Source of the DNA: Marivivens sp. LCG002 | Lineage (GTDB): Bacteria; Pseudomonadota; Alphaproteobacteria; Rhodobacterales; Rhodobacteraceae | Direction of reading: 5' to 3' | NCBI RefSeq assembly: GCF_030264275.1 | Contig: NZ_CP127165.1 | Location: forward strand, 1,538,001-1,602,000 | Length of the DNA stretch: 64,000 nt | Shown here: positions 44,363 through 53,460 of the stretch, in pieces | Position numbering within the stretch: the stretch's first letter is position 1 | Layout of the letters: the number at the start of each line of letters is the position of its first letter | The notes under the pieces: model-generated | Told to the model about the DNA's origin: nothing | The model's input: only the letters and a program-made list of their open reading frames with translations | Databases searched by the model: none | Program-made: the position numbers and the translations under genes

Positions 44363-45652
44363 TTAGGCGGTTGCCTTGGCAAGTGCCTGATCGAGGTCGG
44401 CGATGATGTCTTTCACATCTTCGATGCCGATAGAAACGCGGACCACATTCGGTGCGGCGCCTGCTTTGACCTGCTGCTCGGGCTCGAGCTGGCGGTGGGT
44501 GGTCGAGGCAGGGTGGATGATCAAGCTGCGCGCGTCACCGAGGTTGGCTACATGGCTAAAGAGCTTGAGGTTGTCGACCAGCTTGACGCAAGCGTCATAA
44601 CCGCCCTTGACTGCGACGGTGAAGAGAGCCCCTGCCCCTTTGGGCACGATACGGCCCGCACGCTCGTTCCAGGGCGAGCTTTCGAGACCTGCATAGGTGA
44701 CGCCTTCGATCCGCGGGTCTTTTTCAAGCCACTCGGCGACGGCTTTGGCGTTCGCAACGTGGCGCTCCATCCGAAGCGCAAGCGTTTCGATCCCCATAAG
44801 GGTGTAATGCGCGCCCTGCGGGTTCATGGTCATACCGAGGTCACGAAGACCGACAGCGATCGAGTGGAAGGTAAAGGCCATCGCGCCGAGTGCGGCATGG
44901 AAGGTCAGACCGTGATAAGCAGGCTCGGGCTGCGAGAGCGAGGGGAATTTGTCGCTTGCGGACCAGTCGAACTTGCCCGAGTCGACGACGATACCGCCCG
45001 TCACCGTGCCGTTGCCCGTGAGGTATTTGGTGGCCGAATGCACGACAAGGGTCGCGCCATGCTCGATCGGGCGGCAGAGATATGGCGTGGCCGTGGTGTT
45101 GTCGACGATGAGCGGAACGCCCGCCGCATCCGCGATCTTGGCGAGAGCGTCGAGGTCACTGATATAGCCGCCGGGGTTCGCGATGGTCTCGCAGAACACG
45201 GCGCGGGTGTTTTCGTCGATGGCAGCCTCGACAGCGGCAAGGTCTTCGGTATCGACGAATTTGGCCGACCAGCCGAAGCGTTTGATCGTCTGGCTGAACT
45301 GGGTGATCGTGCCGCCGTAAAGACGCGAGGAGGCCACGATATTGCAGCCGGGCTGCATCAGCGGGAAAAGCGCCATGATCTGCGCGGCGTGACCCGAAGA
45401 ACAGGCGATCCCGCCCGCCGCGCCTTCGAGAGCGGCAACGCGATTGGCCAGAGCCGCAACCGTCGGGTTGGTCAGACGCGAATAGATATAGCCCACTTCT
45501 TCAAGGTTGAAGAGTTTTGCGGCATGTTCGGCATCGCGGAACACATAGGCCGTCGTCTGATAGATCGGCACCTGACGCGCGCCTGTTGCAGGATCGGGCG
45601 CGGTGCCTGCGTGGATGGCAAGTGTATCGAAACCGTATTGATTTTCGCTCAT
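44363..45652 (-). CDS. metY: O-acetylhomoserine aminocarboxypropyltransferase
   Basis: PLP enzyme that makes homocysteine from O-acetylhomoserine and sulfide. The 429-residue protein begins MSENQYGFDTLAIHAGTAPD and has YQTTAYVFRDAEHAAKLF, the long YSRLTNPTVAALANRVAAL region, SGHAAQIMALFPL, and the PLP lysine in VVHSATKYLTGNG. Length and the insert after the PLP site fit MetY rather than MetB/MetZ. The frame is open upstream to 45829 but the true start is set by homology and GGGAG nearby. The aroQ terminator isolates it from aroQ. Confidence 0.97.
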   Translation of the reverse strand: MSENQYGFDTLAIHAGTAPDPATGARQVPIYQTTAYVFRDAEHAAKLFNLEEVGYIYSRLTNPTVAALANRVAALEGAAGGIACSSGHAAQIMALFPLMQPGCNIVASSRLYGGTITQFSQTIKRFGWSAKFVDTEDLAAVEAAIDENTRAVFCETIANPGGYISDLDALAKIADAAGVPLIVDNTTATPYLCRPIEHGATLVVHSATKYLTGNGTVTGGIVVDSGKFDWSASDKFPSLSQPEPAYHGLTFHAALGAMAFTFHSIAVGLRDLGMTMNPQGAHYTLMGIETLALRMERHVANAKAVAEWLEKDPRIEGVTYAGLESSPWNERAGRIVPKGAGALFTVAVKGGYDACVKLVDNLKLFSHVANLGDARSLIIHPASTTHRQLEPEQQVKAGAAPNVVRVSIGIEDVKDIIADLDQALAKATA

Positions 45653-45716
45653 GTGAAAGTCTCCCTTAGCGTTGCGCAGAGACTGGACGAGCTTCGCGCC
45701 GATGCCAAGTGCTTTC

Positions 45717-45754
45717 AAAAGAAAAAGCACCACGCAGGATCGTCTGCGCGGTGC
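45717..45754 (-). terminator. Terminator of aroQ
   Basis: On the minus strand GCACCGCGCAG-ACGATC-CTGCGTGGTGC, an 11-bp stem, is followed by TTTTTCTTTT, 23 bases past the aroQ stop. Confidence 0.95.
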
Positions 45755-45776
45755 CTTGTTCCGAATGCGGTGCGGT

Positions 45777-46214
45777 TTACTTGAGCAAAGATCCCATACG
45801 GCGCATCGCAAGCGCATAACCTTCCACACCGAAGCCCGCCATCACGCCTTCGGCGCGGAGCGAGACATAGGAATGGTGACGGAAGCTTTCGCGCTTGTGC
45901 ACGTTGGAGATATGCACCTCGAAGACCACACCTTCGTAGGCATTGAGCGCATCGAGGATCGCAACCGAAGTATGGGTAAAGGCACCGGGGTTGATGATGA
46001 TCCCTTGGGCCTTTTCCCGTGCCTCGTGGATCCAGTCGATGATCTGGCCCTCGTGGTTGGACTGCATGAGCTTGGAGGTGATCCCGAACTCTTCGGCCAC
46101 CTTGGCGCAGTTTGCGGCCACGTCCTCAAGCGTGTCATAGCCATAAATTTCGGGCTGTCGCTTGCCCAGAAGGTTGAGGTTGGGGCCGTTGAGAATATAG
46201 ACGGTCTTGCTCAT
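45777..46214 (-). CDS. aroQ: Type II 3-dehydroquinate dehydratase
   Basis: Third step of the shikimate pathway, a dodecameric cytoplasmic enzyme. Over 145 residues: [20 protein letters not shown] with the catalytic Tyr and Arg region, [17 protein letters not shown], and the lid and His motif [21 protein letters not shown] at 46214. It has its own strong terminator. Confidence 0.98.
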   Translation of the reverse strand: MSKTVYILNGPNLNLLGKRQPEIYGYDTLEDVAANCAKVAEEFGITSKLMQSNHEGQIIDWIHEAREKAQGIIINPGAFTHTSVAILDALNAYEGVVFEVHISNVHKRESFRHHSYVSLRAEGVMAGFGVEGYALAMRRMGSLLK

Positions 46215-46247
46215 CGTGGATCCTGTGATTTGCGCATATCCGCGCCG

Positions 46248-46943
46248 TTAGTCCTGGGGGAGTGCCCCGCTGATTTGTCGGGCAAGATCATTGCCCGTGC
46301 GTTCGATGTGGGCGCGCAAGAGCCGCGCGGCGAGATCGGCGTTGCGATCCACGGCGGCGTTTGCAATCGCGTTGTGTTCGTCCTGAATATCGGCCGCCCC
46401 TGCGGGCTGTTTGAGGAAAATGCGGCGATACCGGTCGCTCTGGTTCTGAAGGTTCTGGCAAAATTCGACCAGCATCTCCATGCCGCAGCCTTCGATCAAT
46501 GTCTTGTGAAAGGCCCAATGCGCCGCTTCCCAAACTTCCATTGCCTCGGGCGAGGAAACATCGCGCTCAGTCCGCCCGAGCCTGTGCAGAGCGCCCAGAA
46601 CGTTGCTCTCCCACTCCAGATCGGCGCGCTCGATGGAATATCTGAGCGCAAGGCTCTCCAGATCGGAGCGCAGGCGCGTCACCTCGGCCAAAAGCTGGAG
46701 CGAAACGGGCGCGACACGATAGCCGCGCTGGTCCTCGAACTCGACAAGTCCTGTGGAGACGAGCCGCGAAATCGCCTCGCGCATCGGTGAGAGCGACACC
46801 TGATAAACCTCGCGCAGGTAGTCGATGTTGAGCTTGCTTCCCGGCGCCAACTCGCCGCGCAGGATCGACTTGAGCAGCGACGACGCCACAAGGCTCGCTC
46901 GGGTCGATTTGCGGGGTGTCTCTTTTTCTTCGTGAAGCAGCAT
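46248..46943 (-). CDS. GntR-family regulator, FCD type (left of divergent pair)
   Basis: A 231-residue repressor/activator: an N-terminal winged HTH (ILRGELAPGSKLNIDYL, SLSPMREAISRLVSTGLVEF) and an FCD effector domain with the metal-ligand pattern WAFHKTLIEGC, DEHNAIANAA and RAHIERTG. FCD regulators sense small organic acids. The ATG at 46943 has TAGG upstream; a GTG at 46967 lacks a site. It is divergent from a second FCD regulator; a 12-bp palindrome lies between them. Confidence 0.93.
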   Translation of the reverse strand: MLLHEEKETPRKSTRASLVASSLLKSILRGELAPGSKLNIDYLREVYQVSLSPMREAISRLVSTGLVEFEDQRGYRVAPVSLQLLAEVTRLRSDLESLALRYSIERADLEWESNVLGALHRLGRTERDVSSPEAMEVWEAAHWAFHKTLIEGCGMEMLVEFCQNLQNQSDRYRRIFLKQPAGAADIQDEHNAIANAAVDRNADLAARLLRAHIERTGNDLARQISGALPQD

Positions 46944-46980
46944 GAAAGAACCTATATTCGTGCCCACGATTTGTGACGCA

Positions 46981-46992
46981 ATAATCGATTAT
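46981..46992. promoter_or_regulatory. 12-bp palindrome between the divergent GntR genes
   Basis: ATAATCGATTAT is a perfect palindrome. The 11-mer AATAATCGATT (46980-46990) recurs at 47808-47818 in the TRAP promoter, which makes it a candidate binding site of one of the two regulators. Confidence 0.5.
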
Positions 46993-47069
46993 ACGCAAGC
47001 GCCTCAATTAAGTTGGACTAAGACGATATTATCCGCCAATATTAAGCCAAGTAATATGGGCAATTGAAC

Positions 47070-47747
47070 ATGATCCTTCCGAGCGAAGACGCAGGCGTCG
47101 GCCAAAGCACCTATGAGACCCTGCGCACCGACATCATCTTCGGGCGGCTTGCACCTGCCTCCAAGCTCAAGCTCGATGATTTGCGCGACACCTACGGCGC
47201 ATCGGTCTCGACCATCCGCGAGGCGCTCAACCGGCTCACGACCGAAGAGCTTGTTCTTGCCGAGGGGCAGCGCGGTTTCTTTGTCGCTCCTATGACGGCC
47301 AAGGATCTCGTCGAAATTGCGGATCTTCGGATTTTACTGGAATGTCATGCGCTTACCCTCTCCTTTGCGAATGGGGACACCGAATGGGAGGGGCGGATCG
47401 TTTCGGCGCACCATAAGCTCCACCGCATGGAACAACGCATGGCGGCCAATGATGTCTCGGTCCGCGAAAGCTGGAAGCAATACGACTGGGAATTCCATCA
47501 GGCGCTTATCTCGGCGTGCGACAGCGCCTCGCTCCTGAGCCTGCACGGCAGCGTGTTCGACAAATATCTGCGCTACCAGATGCGGTCGTTGACGTTCAGA
47601 GGCGACAAGGCCGCGCGCGAGCACCGAGAGATGCTCGATGCTGCGATGGATCGCGACAGTGAAAGAGCGAAAACGATTCTCAGGTCCCACATCGAGGGAG
47701 GCGTTCGTCACTGTCTCAACAATCCCAATGTTCTGCCCAGCCGTTGA
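47070..47747 (+). CDS. GntR-family regulator, FCD type (next to TRAP genes)
   Basis: A 225-residue regulator: winged HTH (TYETLRTDIIFGRLAPASKL, VSTIREALNRLTTEELVLAE) and an FCD domain (EIADLRILLECHALTLSFA, WEFHQALISACD, REHREMLDAAM, RSHIEGGVRH) with the three His of the usual metal site. The ATG at 47070 is two codons after a TTG at 47064; the ribosome site is weak either way. The dctP gene starts 214 bases downstream, so it is the likely local regulator of the TRAP operon. Confidence 0.93.
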   Translation: MILPSEDAGVGQSTYETLRTDIIFGRLAPASKLKLDDLRDTYGASVSTIREALNRLTTEELVLAEGQRGFFVAPMTAKDLVEIADLRILLECHALTLSFANGDTEWEGRIVSAHHKLHRMEQRMAANDVSVRESWKQYDWEFHQALISACDSASLLSLHGSVFDKYLRYQMRSLTFRGDKAAREHREMLDAAMDRDSERAKTILRSHIEGGVRHCLNNPNVLPSR

Positions 47748-47807
47748 ATTTCCGCTCAGCAAGGCGCGCTATCTCACTGAAACGTGAATAAATTCAATAT
47801 ACTAACA

Positions 47808-47883
47808 AATAATCGATTTTAAATCATAAGATCATACGAAACCAAATAAATCATCCATAGATCAAAACCTATGTTGATCTATG
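47808..47883. promoter_or_regulatory. Operator-like elements in the TRAP promoter
   Basis: AATAATCGATT at 47808-47818 repeats the sequence between the GntR genes. CATAGATCAA-AACCTATG-TTGATCTATG at 47856-47883 is a perfect inverted repeat with 10-bp arms, about 80 bases before the dctP start. The region is AT-rich. Confidence 0.55.
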
Positions 47884-47961
47884 TCAAAATCCATGCTTGC
47901 TTCTGCATCGGAGAACTGACCTATTTTCGTCAGTGCCATGTTCATTTTCGGGAGGAACACC

Positions 47962-48978
47962 ATGCCTATGACTTTTGCACGCCGCACCCTTTTGGCGTCT
48001 GCTGCTGCTCTTGCAGTTTCCACCATTGCCGGCACCGCTTTCGCGGAAGCGCATGGCGACAAAATCCAGCTTCGGCTGAGCTCGCCCGCCTCTGAAACCG
48101 ACCAGCGCGCCGTCGCCCTGATCGAAAAGTTCGGCCCCGCTGTCGCCGATTTCGCCAGCTTCGAGCCCCACTGGAACGCCTCGCTCTTCGCGCAGGGCAC
48201 CGAGCTTGAAGCCATCGCCTCGGGCGACCTTGAAATGTCGATCACCTCGGCTCAGGAACTTGCAACGTTCTTCCCCGAGTTCTCGATCTTCACCGCTGGC
48301 TACGTCCATCAGGACGCCGCGCATCAGGTAGCCGTGTTCAACGATCCTCTGATGGACCCCTTCAAGGCAAAGGCAGAGGAAGAGCTTGGCGTAAAGCTTC
48401 TTTCGGTCATGTATCTGGGCCGCCGTCAGGTGAACCTGCGTCAGTCCAAGGACGAGCTGACGGTCACCACCCCCGCCGATCTGGCCGGTGTGAACCTGCG
48501 TATGCCCGGCACCGACGCATGGCAGTTCCTCGGCTCGGCGCTTGGCGCGGCCCCGACCCCGCTTGCCTTTACCGAGGTTTACACCGCCCTTCAGACGGGC
48601 GCTGTCGACGGTCAGGACAACCCGCTCCCGACCGTTGTGGACGCCAAGTTCTATGAAGTCACCAAACAGATCGTTCTGACCTCGCACCTTGTCGACCTCA
48701 ACTACCTTGCGATCTCCAAGGCTGTTTGGGACGGTCTTGATGCCGACCAACAGGCTGCCGTTCAGGCTGCGGCTGACGCTGCTGCCGAGTTTGGCCGCGA
48801 CAACCAGCTCCAGAAAGAAGCCGACCTCGTCGCCTTCCTCGAAGAGCAGGGCCTTGCCGTTTACGAGCCCGATGTTGCTGCCTTCCGCGAGGCGGTCCAG
48901 TCGGCTTATCTCTCGTCCGACTTCGCCGCGAGCTGGCCCGAAGGCGTTCTCGAGCAGATCAACGCTCTGGGCAACTAA
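47962..48978 (+). CDS. dctP: TRAP transporter solute-binding protein (DctP)
   Basis: Periplasmic receptor of 339 residues that hands substrate to DctQM. A signal peptide with a twin-Arg-like start (FARRTLLASAAALAVSTIAG) ends near AFA at residue 28. Family marks: VNLRMPGTDAWQFLG with the carboxylate-binding Arg, GAAPTPLAFTEVYTALQTG and AVDGQDNPLPTV. The Arg predicts a substrate with a carboxylate. GGGAGG precedes the ATG at 47962, better than the ATG at 47938. First gene of dctPQM. Confidence 0.96.
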   Translation: MPMTFARRTLLASAAALAVSTIAGTAFAEAHGDKIQLRLSSPASETDQRAVALIEKFGPAVADFASFEPHWNASLFAQGTELEAIASGDLEMSITSAQELATFFPEFSIFTAGYVHQDAAHQVAVFNDPLMDPFKAKAEEELGVKLLSVMYLGRRQVNLRQSKDELTVTTPADLAGVNLRMPGTDAWQFLGSALGAAPTPLAFTEVYTALQTGAVDGQDNPLPTVVDAKFYEVTKQIVLTSHLVDLNYLAISKAVWDGLDADQQAAVQAAADAAAEFGRDNQLQKEADLVAFLEEQGLAVYEPDVAAFREAVQSAYLSSDFAASWPEGVLEQINALGN

Positions 48979-49007
48979 GCACCACAACGCGGGAGGCTTG
49001 AGCCGAT

Positions 49008-49535
49008 ATGAAAACGATATCGAACCTTTTCTCCCGCGTGACGGAAAGCGTGGCGGCCCTCATGATGGCCGCCATGTTCGCCACTTTCATCATCCAGATC
49101 ATCGTGCGCTATGTCGTGGGGGCCGAATGGTTCACCGCGCTTTTGGGGCATTCGCTGGACCCCAGTTATTTCGGCTGGACGCTTGAGTTCTGCCTCGCGC
49201 TTTGGGTCTGGATCGTCTTTTGGGGCAATTCTTTTGTCGTGAGAGAGACGGACCATGTGCGCTTCGACATTCTTTTCTTCCTCGTCTCGCCCAAGGTGCA
49301 GCGCATCTTTGCCTTTGTCGGCGCTTTGGTCGTCATCGGAGCGATGCTCTATTCGATCGAGCCGACCTACGCCAAGATGAAGATCCTGCGCCTGAAATCG
49401 AGCGCGACACTCCCCGTCAAGATGTTGCCCATCTACTCGATCTACTTCCTCTTTCTCGTCGTTGTGCCGATCCGTTACGCGTGGCGCGCCTATGTCGTCG
49501 CCCGCAAAGGCCTCCCGGAGGAGACCATCCAATGA
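49008..49535 (+). CDS. dctQ: TRAP transporter small membrane subunit (DctQ)
   Basis: A 175-residue protein with four membrane helices (AALMMAAMFATFIIQIIVRY, LALWVWIVFWGNSFVV, IFAFVGALVVIGAMLYS, MLPIYSIYFLFLVVVPIRYA). The VRETDHVRFDILFF segment between helices 2 and 3 is the DctQ signature. It follows dctP by 29 bases and overlaps dctM by 4 bases. Confidence 0.95.
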   Translation: MKTISNLFSRVTESVAALMMAAMFATFIIQIIVRYVVGAEWFTALLGHSLDPSYFGWTLEFCLALWVWIVFWGNSFVVRETDHVRFDILFFLVSPKVQRIFAFVGALVVIGAMLYSIEPTYAKMKILRLKSSATLPVKMLPIYSIYFLFLVVVPIRYAWRAYVVARKGLPEETIQ

Positions 49536-50827
49536 GCTTTGAACTCGGTATGATGCTGCTGGCCCTCTTCGGGCTGGCGGGTATGGGTTTGCCTATCGCC
49601 TATGCCATCCTGTGCGCGGCGCTGCTCTACCTCGAACTTTCGGGGCGCGGGGTCGGACTTGCGGGGAAACTCCTGATGGACGGGCTTTACCAGAGCTTTG
49701 TCCTTCTTGCCGTGCCGCTCTTTATCGTCGCGGCCAATATCATGAACGCGGGCTCCATCGCCGACCGTCTTCTCAAGTTCTGCATCGCGCTGGTGGGCCG
49801 TTTCAAAGGCGGTATGGGCCATGTCAACGTAGTTGCATCGCTTATTTTTTCGGGCATGTCGGGCTCGGCCGTGGCCGATGCTGCGGGGATCGGCAAGATC
49901 ATCATCGAGATGATGACCAAGGACGGACGTTTCGGGCGCGGCTATGCAGCGGCGATCACAGCGGCCTCGGCCACCATCGGGCCGATCATCCCGCCGTCCA
50001 TTCCGATGGTGCTCTATGCGCTCGTCTCGAACACTTCGATCGGCTATCTTTTTTTCGCAGGTATCGTGCCCGGTCTGTTGATGGGCGTCGTCCTCATGGC
50101 GATGAACGTCTATATCAGCCACAAGCGCGGTTATGCGACGGAAGCGCCCGTGCCGCTGCGGGATATGCCGCGCACCACAGCCCGTGCCTTCCCTGCCCTC
50201 ATGATGCCTGTGATCCTCTTGTCGGGCATCTATCTCGGCTACACCACCCCGACAGAGGCCGCTGCAGTCGCCGCGCTTTATGCTCTTGTCGTGGCGGCAT
50301 TCATCTATCGCGAACTGACTTGGCGGTCGCTCTATGCGGTCTTTGCGGATGCGGCGCGCTCCTCTGCCTCGGTCGGGATCGTGATCGGTGGGGCGCTCAT
50401 CCTCAATTACATCGTGTCGGACCAGAAAATACCGGAAATGGTGGCCCGCGCGATGGTCGGTCTCGACGTCTCGCCGCTGGTGTTCCTCTTGATGGTCAAC
50501 CTGATCATTCTGGCGCTCGGCTGCCTTCTGGACGCATCAACGATCATCCTTGTGATCATCCCGCTCTTTATTCCGACATGCCGCGAATTGGGGATCGACC
50601 TTGTGCATTTCGGCGTCGTTGCGGTGGTGAACTGTATGATCGGCCTGATCACGCCGCCCTATGGCATCCTGCTCTTTGTGATCAACGCTGTGACGGGCAT
50701 TCCGCTTGCCGAGATCATCAAGGAAATCTGGGCCTTCCTTGTCGCGCTGGTTCTTGCGCTTCTGGCGATGATCCTGTTCCCCGACATGGTGCTCTTTTTG
50801 CCGAGATTGCTGGGCTACCAAGGGTAG
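49532..50827 (+). CDS. dctM: TRAP transporter large permease (DctM)
   Basis: Sodium-coupled transport subunit of 431 residues with about twelve helices. Conserved pieces: LLAVPLFIVAANIMNAGSIA, SLIFSGMSGSAVADAAGIG, AAITAASATIGPIIPPSIPM, GYTTPTEAAAVAALYAL and NCMIGLITPPYGILLFV. The ATGA overlap with dctQ fixes the start. A terminator follows. Confidence 0.97.
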   Translation: MSFELGMMLLALFGLAGMGLPIAYAILCAALLYLELSGRGVGLAGKLLMDGLYQSFVLLAVPLFIVAANIMNAGSIADRLLKFCIALVGRFKGGMGHVNVVASLIFSGMSGSAVADAAGIGKIIIEMMTKDGRFGRGYAAAITAASATIGPIIPPSIPMVLYALVSNTSIGYLFFAGIVPGLLMGVVLMAMNVYISHKRGYATEAPVPLRDMPRTTARAFPALMMPVILLSGIYLGYTTPTEAAAVAALYALVVAAFIYRELTWRSLYAVFADAARSSASVGIVIGGALILNYIVSDQKIPEMVARAMVGLDVSPLVFLLMVNLIILALGCLLDASTIILVIIPLFIPTCRELGIDLVHFGVVAVVNCMIGLITPPYGILLFVINAVTGIPLAEIIKEIWAFLVALVLALLAMILFPDMVLFLPRLLGYQG

Positions 50828-50852
50828 AAAAGTTTCACTTTTCGAACATTTG

Positions 50853-50885
50853 AAAGGGGTCTTGTGACAACAAGTCCCCTTTTTC
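50853..50885. terminator. Terminator between dctM and glycerate kinase
   Basis: AAAGGGG-T-CTTGT and ACAAG-T-CCCCTTT pair with one T-T mismatch, followed by TTTTCC. It lies between convergent genes and could serve both. Confidence 0.85.
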
Positions 50886-50887
50886 CA

Positions 50888-52096
50888 TCACTTTCGGAAC
50901 AAAATTCCGACATCGGCAACATTCGTTCCGGTTGCCCCCGTTACAAGCAAATCGCCCGAGAGTGAAAGCGCGGTGTAGCTGTCGTTGTTGGCGAGATACA
51001 TGCCGATGTCCCCGCCCTTGGCGGCAATGCGTCCAAGGGTGCCCTGATCGACGATGGCCCCTGCGGCATCGGTCGGACCGTCGCGGCCATCTGTTCCGGC
51101 CTGAAGGCACATCCATTCGCCCCAGCCGCGTTTACCGGCCTCAACCGCGATCCTGAGCGCAAGTTCCTGATTGCGGCCCCCTTTGCCTTTGCCCTTGATC
51201 TGGACCGTCGTTTCCCCGCCCCAAAGGGTAAAGCCGCGTTTGGCCGCCTGATCACAGATCAGACGCGCGGCTTCGGCGACATCGCCCTCGACAGGATCGG
51301 CAAGAAGCGTCACCCCCTCGATCTCTCCGGCAATCGCCCGAAGGCTCTGGGTGTTGGAACCGATTAGCCTATTGTCGCCGCTCTTGAGACGACGAATGCG
51401 CCCGACGGCGGCAAGGTGATCACGCACGCTGTCCGAGATGTAATCCCAAAGCCCGAAGCGTTTGAGCATCTGGATGGCATCCCCCGCCGTGCCGAGCGAA
51501 GGCGCGGTCGGACCGCTGGCAATCGTCGAAAGATCATCGCCCACCACATCCGAGAGGATCAGCGCCCGCACGGGATGCGGCTCGGCCGAAACGATGAAAC
51601 CGCCGCCCTTGAGCCGCGAAAGCTGCTGGCGGACAAGGTTCATCTGGCGGATGTCGGCCCCGCTGGCGAGCAAAAGACGGTTCACCTCGGCCTTTTCCTC
51701 AAGCGAAATACCCTTGGCCGGCGCAGGCAAAAGCGCTGAGCCACCGCCCGAAATGAGCGCGAGCACGGGTCCCGCCCCAGCTTCGAGAGCGTCAAGAACA
51801 GCCTGCGACGCCTTGGCCCCGTTTTCATCGGGAATCGGGTGCCCCGACGCAAAGACCTCGGCCCCGTCGAGATCGCGGGCGTTTTCGTAATTGGTGATGA
51901 CGAGACAGCGCGCACCCCGACCCAGCGTGTCGAGCGCGGCTTCGGCCATGCGCATGGCCGCTTTGCCGACCGAGACAATCAGCGCAGGCTCGAAAGGGTC
52001 CTCTGCAAGCGCAGTGCGAACAGCCTCATAGGGATCGGCAGCGGCAACCCCGACTTGGAAAAGATGGGTAAGCTGGGTTCTCAGAGCGTCCGACAT
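50888..52096 (-). CDS. Glycerate 2-kinase (MOFRL family)
   Basis: A 402-residue kinase phosphorylating D-glycerate to 2-phosphoglycerate. Motifs: LIVSVGKAAMRMAEAALD, ITNYENARDLDGAEVFASGH, ALISGGGSALLPAPAKGISL, LSDVVGDDLSTIASGPTAP, and the C-terminal MOFRL block WGGETTVQIKGKGKGGRNQE. The same family was once named hydroxypyruvate reductase TtuD. Convergent with dctPQM; the TRAP substrate may feed it, which is inference. Confidence 0.93.
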   Translation of the reverse strand: MSDALRTQLTHLFQVGVAAADPYEAVRTALAEDPFEPALIVSVGKAAMRMAEAALDTLGRGARCLVITNYENARDLDGAEVFASGHPIPDENGAKASQAVLDALEAGAGPVLALISGGGSALLPAPAKGISLEEKAEVNRLLLASGADIRQMNLVRQQLSRLKGGGFIVSAEPHPVRALILSDVVGDDLSTIASGPTAPSLGTAGDAIQMLKRFGLWDYISDSVRDHLAAVGRIRRLKSGDNRLIGSNTQSLRAIAGEIEGVTLLADPVEGDVAEAARLICDQAAKRGFTLWGGETTVQIKGKGKGGRNQELALRIAVEAGKRGWGEWMCLQAGTDGRDGPTDAAGAIVDQGTLGRIAAKGGDIGMYLANNDSYTALSLSGDLLVTGATGTNVADVGILFRK

Positions 52097-52201
52097 GTGC
52101 GCCTCTTGGGTGACTTGACCTCAGTTTGAACAACCAAGGACAAGGCACAAGCAAAAAGAGCAACCTTTCAGCAATTTCAGTCGTTTGAGCCGCGCCCGAC
52201 C

Positions 52202-52834
52202 CTAAGCAGCGGGGGCGCGAAGCGTCAGCCCGCCTGCCTCGACGATGAAATCGACGACCTGATCAACACCGACACCGTTACGCATTTCGCCGAAAACAAA
52301 GGGGCGTCCCTTGCGGTGCTCGGTCGCGTCCCGCTCCATACGTGCGGTATCGGCCCCGACATAGGGCGCAAGATCGCGCTTGTTGATGATAAGAAGGTCG
52401 GATTTCGTCAGTGCCGGCCCGCCTTTGCGCGGGATGTCATCCCCAGCCGCCGTGTCGATCACATAGAGCGTGAGATCGGCAAGTTCGGGCGAGAAGGTCG
52501 CCGAAAGATTGTCGCCGCCGCTCTCGATCAGGATCAGATCAAGGTCGGGAAAGGCCTCGTTCAACTCGGCCACGGCGGCAAGGTTGATCGAAGCATCCTC
52601 GCGAATAGCCGTATGGGGACAGCCCCCCGTTTCGACACCGCGGATACGGTCGAGGGGAAGCACCTGTTGACGCATGAGCGCCTCTGCATCTTCGCGGGTA
52701 TAGATGTCATTGGTGATGACCGCCATGGAAAGACGGCTCGAAAGAGCGCGGCACAGCTGCGCGGTAAGGGTCGTTTTACCCGCACCCACAGGTCCGCCGA
52801 TCCCGACACGAAGGGGTCCATTAGGAGAGGTCAT
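52202..52834 (-). CDS. ureG: Urease accessory GTPase UreG
   Basis: GTPase that delivers nickel during urease maturation. The 210-residue protein has the P-loop [13 protein letters not shown] at about 11-23, [11 protein letters not shown], the [10 protein letters not shown] metal-binding Cys-Pro-His, ESGGDNL and [13 protein letters not shown]. Its ATG overlaps the ureF stop by 4 bases. Last gene of the urease operon. Confidence 0.98.
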   Translation of the reverse strand: MTSPNGPLRVGIGGPVGAGKTTLTAQLCRALSSRLSMAVITNDIYTREDAEALMRQQVLPLDRIRGVETGGCPHTAIREDASINLAAVAELNEAFPDLDLILIESGGDNLSATFSPELADLTLYVIDTAAGDDIPRKGGPALTKSDLLIINKRDLAPYVGADTARMERDATEHRKGRPFVFGEMRNGVGVDQVVDFIVEAGGLTLRAPAA

Positions 52835-53460
52835 GTCCGATATATCCTGATATCTTGGGTTTCATGATGGATCGAGCCGATATCCCCGAGCGGTGCAAAC
52901 CCGCCCAGATCGTCGAGCGTGGCCTCGACCCCTTCCTGCGCCGTTTCGGCAATCAGGGGGGAAAGACGCTTGAGAATCGCCTGCGCTTCGCTGGCCCCGA
53001 GCGGGATCGCGCGGCAGGCAATGGTGACAAGGTTTGCAGCAAAGCTCTGGACGTAAAACAGAGCCGTTTCGGCCAAGGGGAGCGCCTCGGCCCGCGCGGC
53101 CGCCCCGATGGCAACGGGATAAGGCGCAGCGACGGCTCCGGTGACTTGCGCAAAGGCCGCGCCTTGGAGCTTGCTTTCTTGCGCGCGCTCGGCCCCTGCC
53201 CCAAGCGCCATGGCAAGATCGGACAGCTCGGCACAATCGCCGCCCCGATGGGCCGCGGCCAAGAGGATTATGTCGTTTCGCGGCGCGCCATAACGGAGGA
53301 TATCGACGAGCCATGCCTCGAAACTCGGCCCGTTATGCACCTTGCCCTCGGTGATGAACCATTCCAGCCCGTGCGAATAGGCATAGCCGCCGACAGGGTA
53401 ATTTGCCGAGAACCACTGGCTCAGGCGCAGGAGTGCGGAAGGATCAATGCGCGTGGCCAT
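52831..53460 (-). CDS. ureF: Urease accessory protein UreF
   Basis: All-helical activator of UreG in the UreDFG complex; 209 residues. Typical sequence: [39 protein letters not shown], and [17 protein letters not shown]. The ATG at 53460 ([13 protein letters not shown]) has GGAAG upstream and overlaps ureE by 17 bases. Confidence 0.95.
   Translation of the reverse strand: MATRIDPSALLRLSQWFSANYPVGGYAYSHGLEWFITEGKVHNGPSFEAWLVDILRYGAPRNDIILLAAAHRGGDCAELSDLAMALGAGAERAQESKLQGAAFAQVTGAVAAPYPVAIGAAARAEALPLAETALFYVQSFAANLVTIACRAIPLGASEAQAILKRLSPLIAETAQEGVEATLDDLGGFAPLGDIGSIHHETQDIRIYRT

Noticed and set aside
45653-45720. SAM-II-like riboswitch in the metY leader (AACGCTAAGGGAG recalls the 3' tail of that motif)
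   Set aside because: The GAUUU and CUUGCA core segments and the first stem are missing; only the tail resembles it. The leader between the aroQ terminator and metY is also barely long enough.
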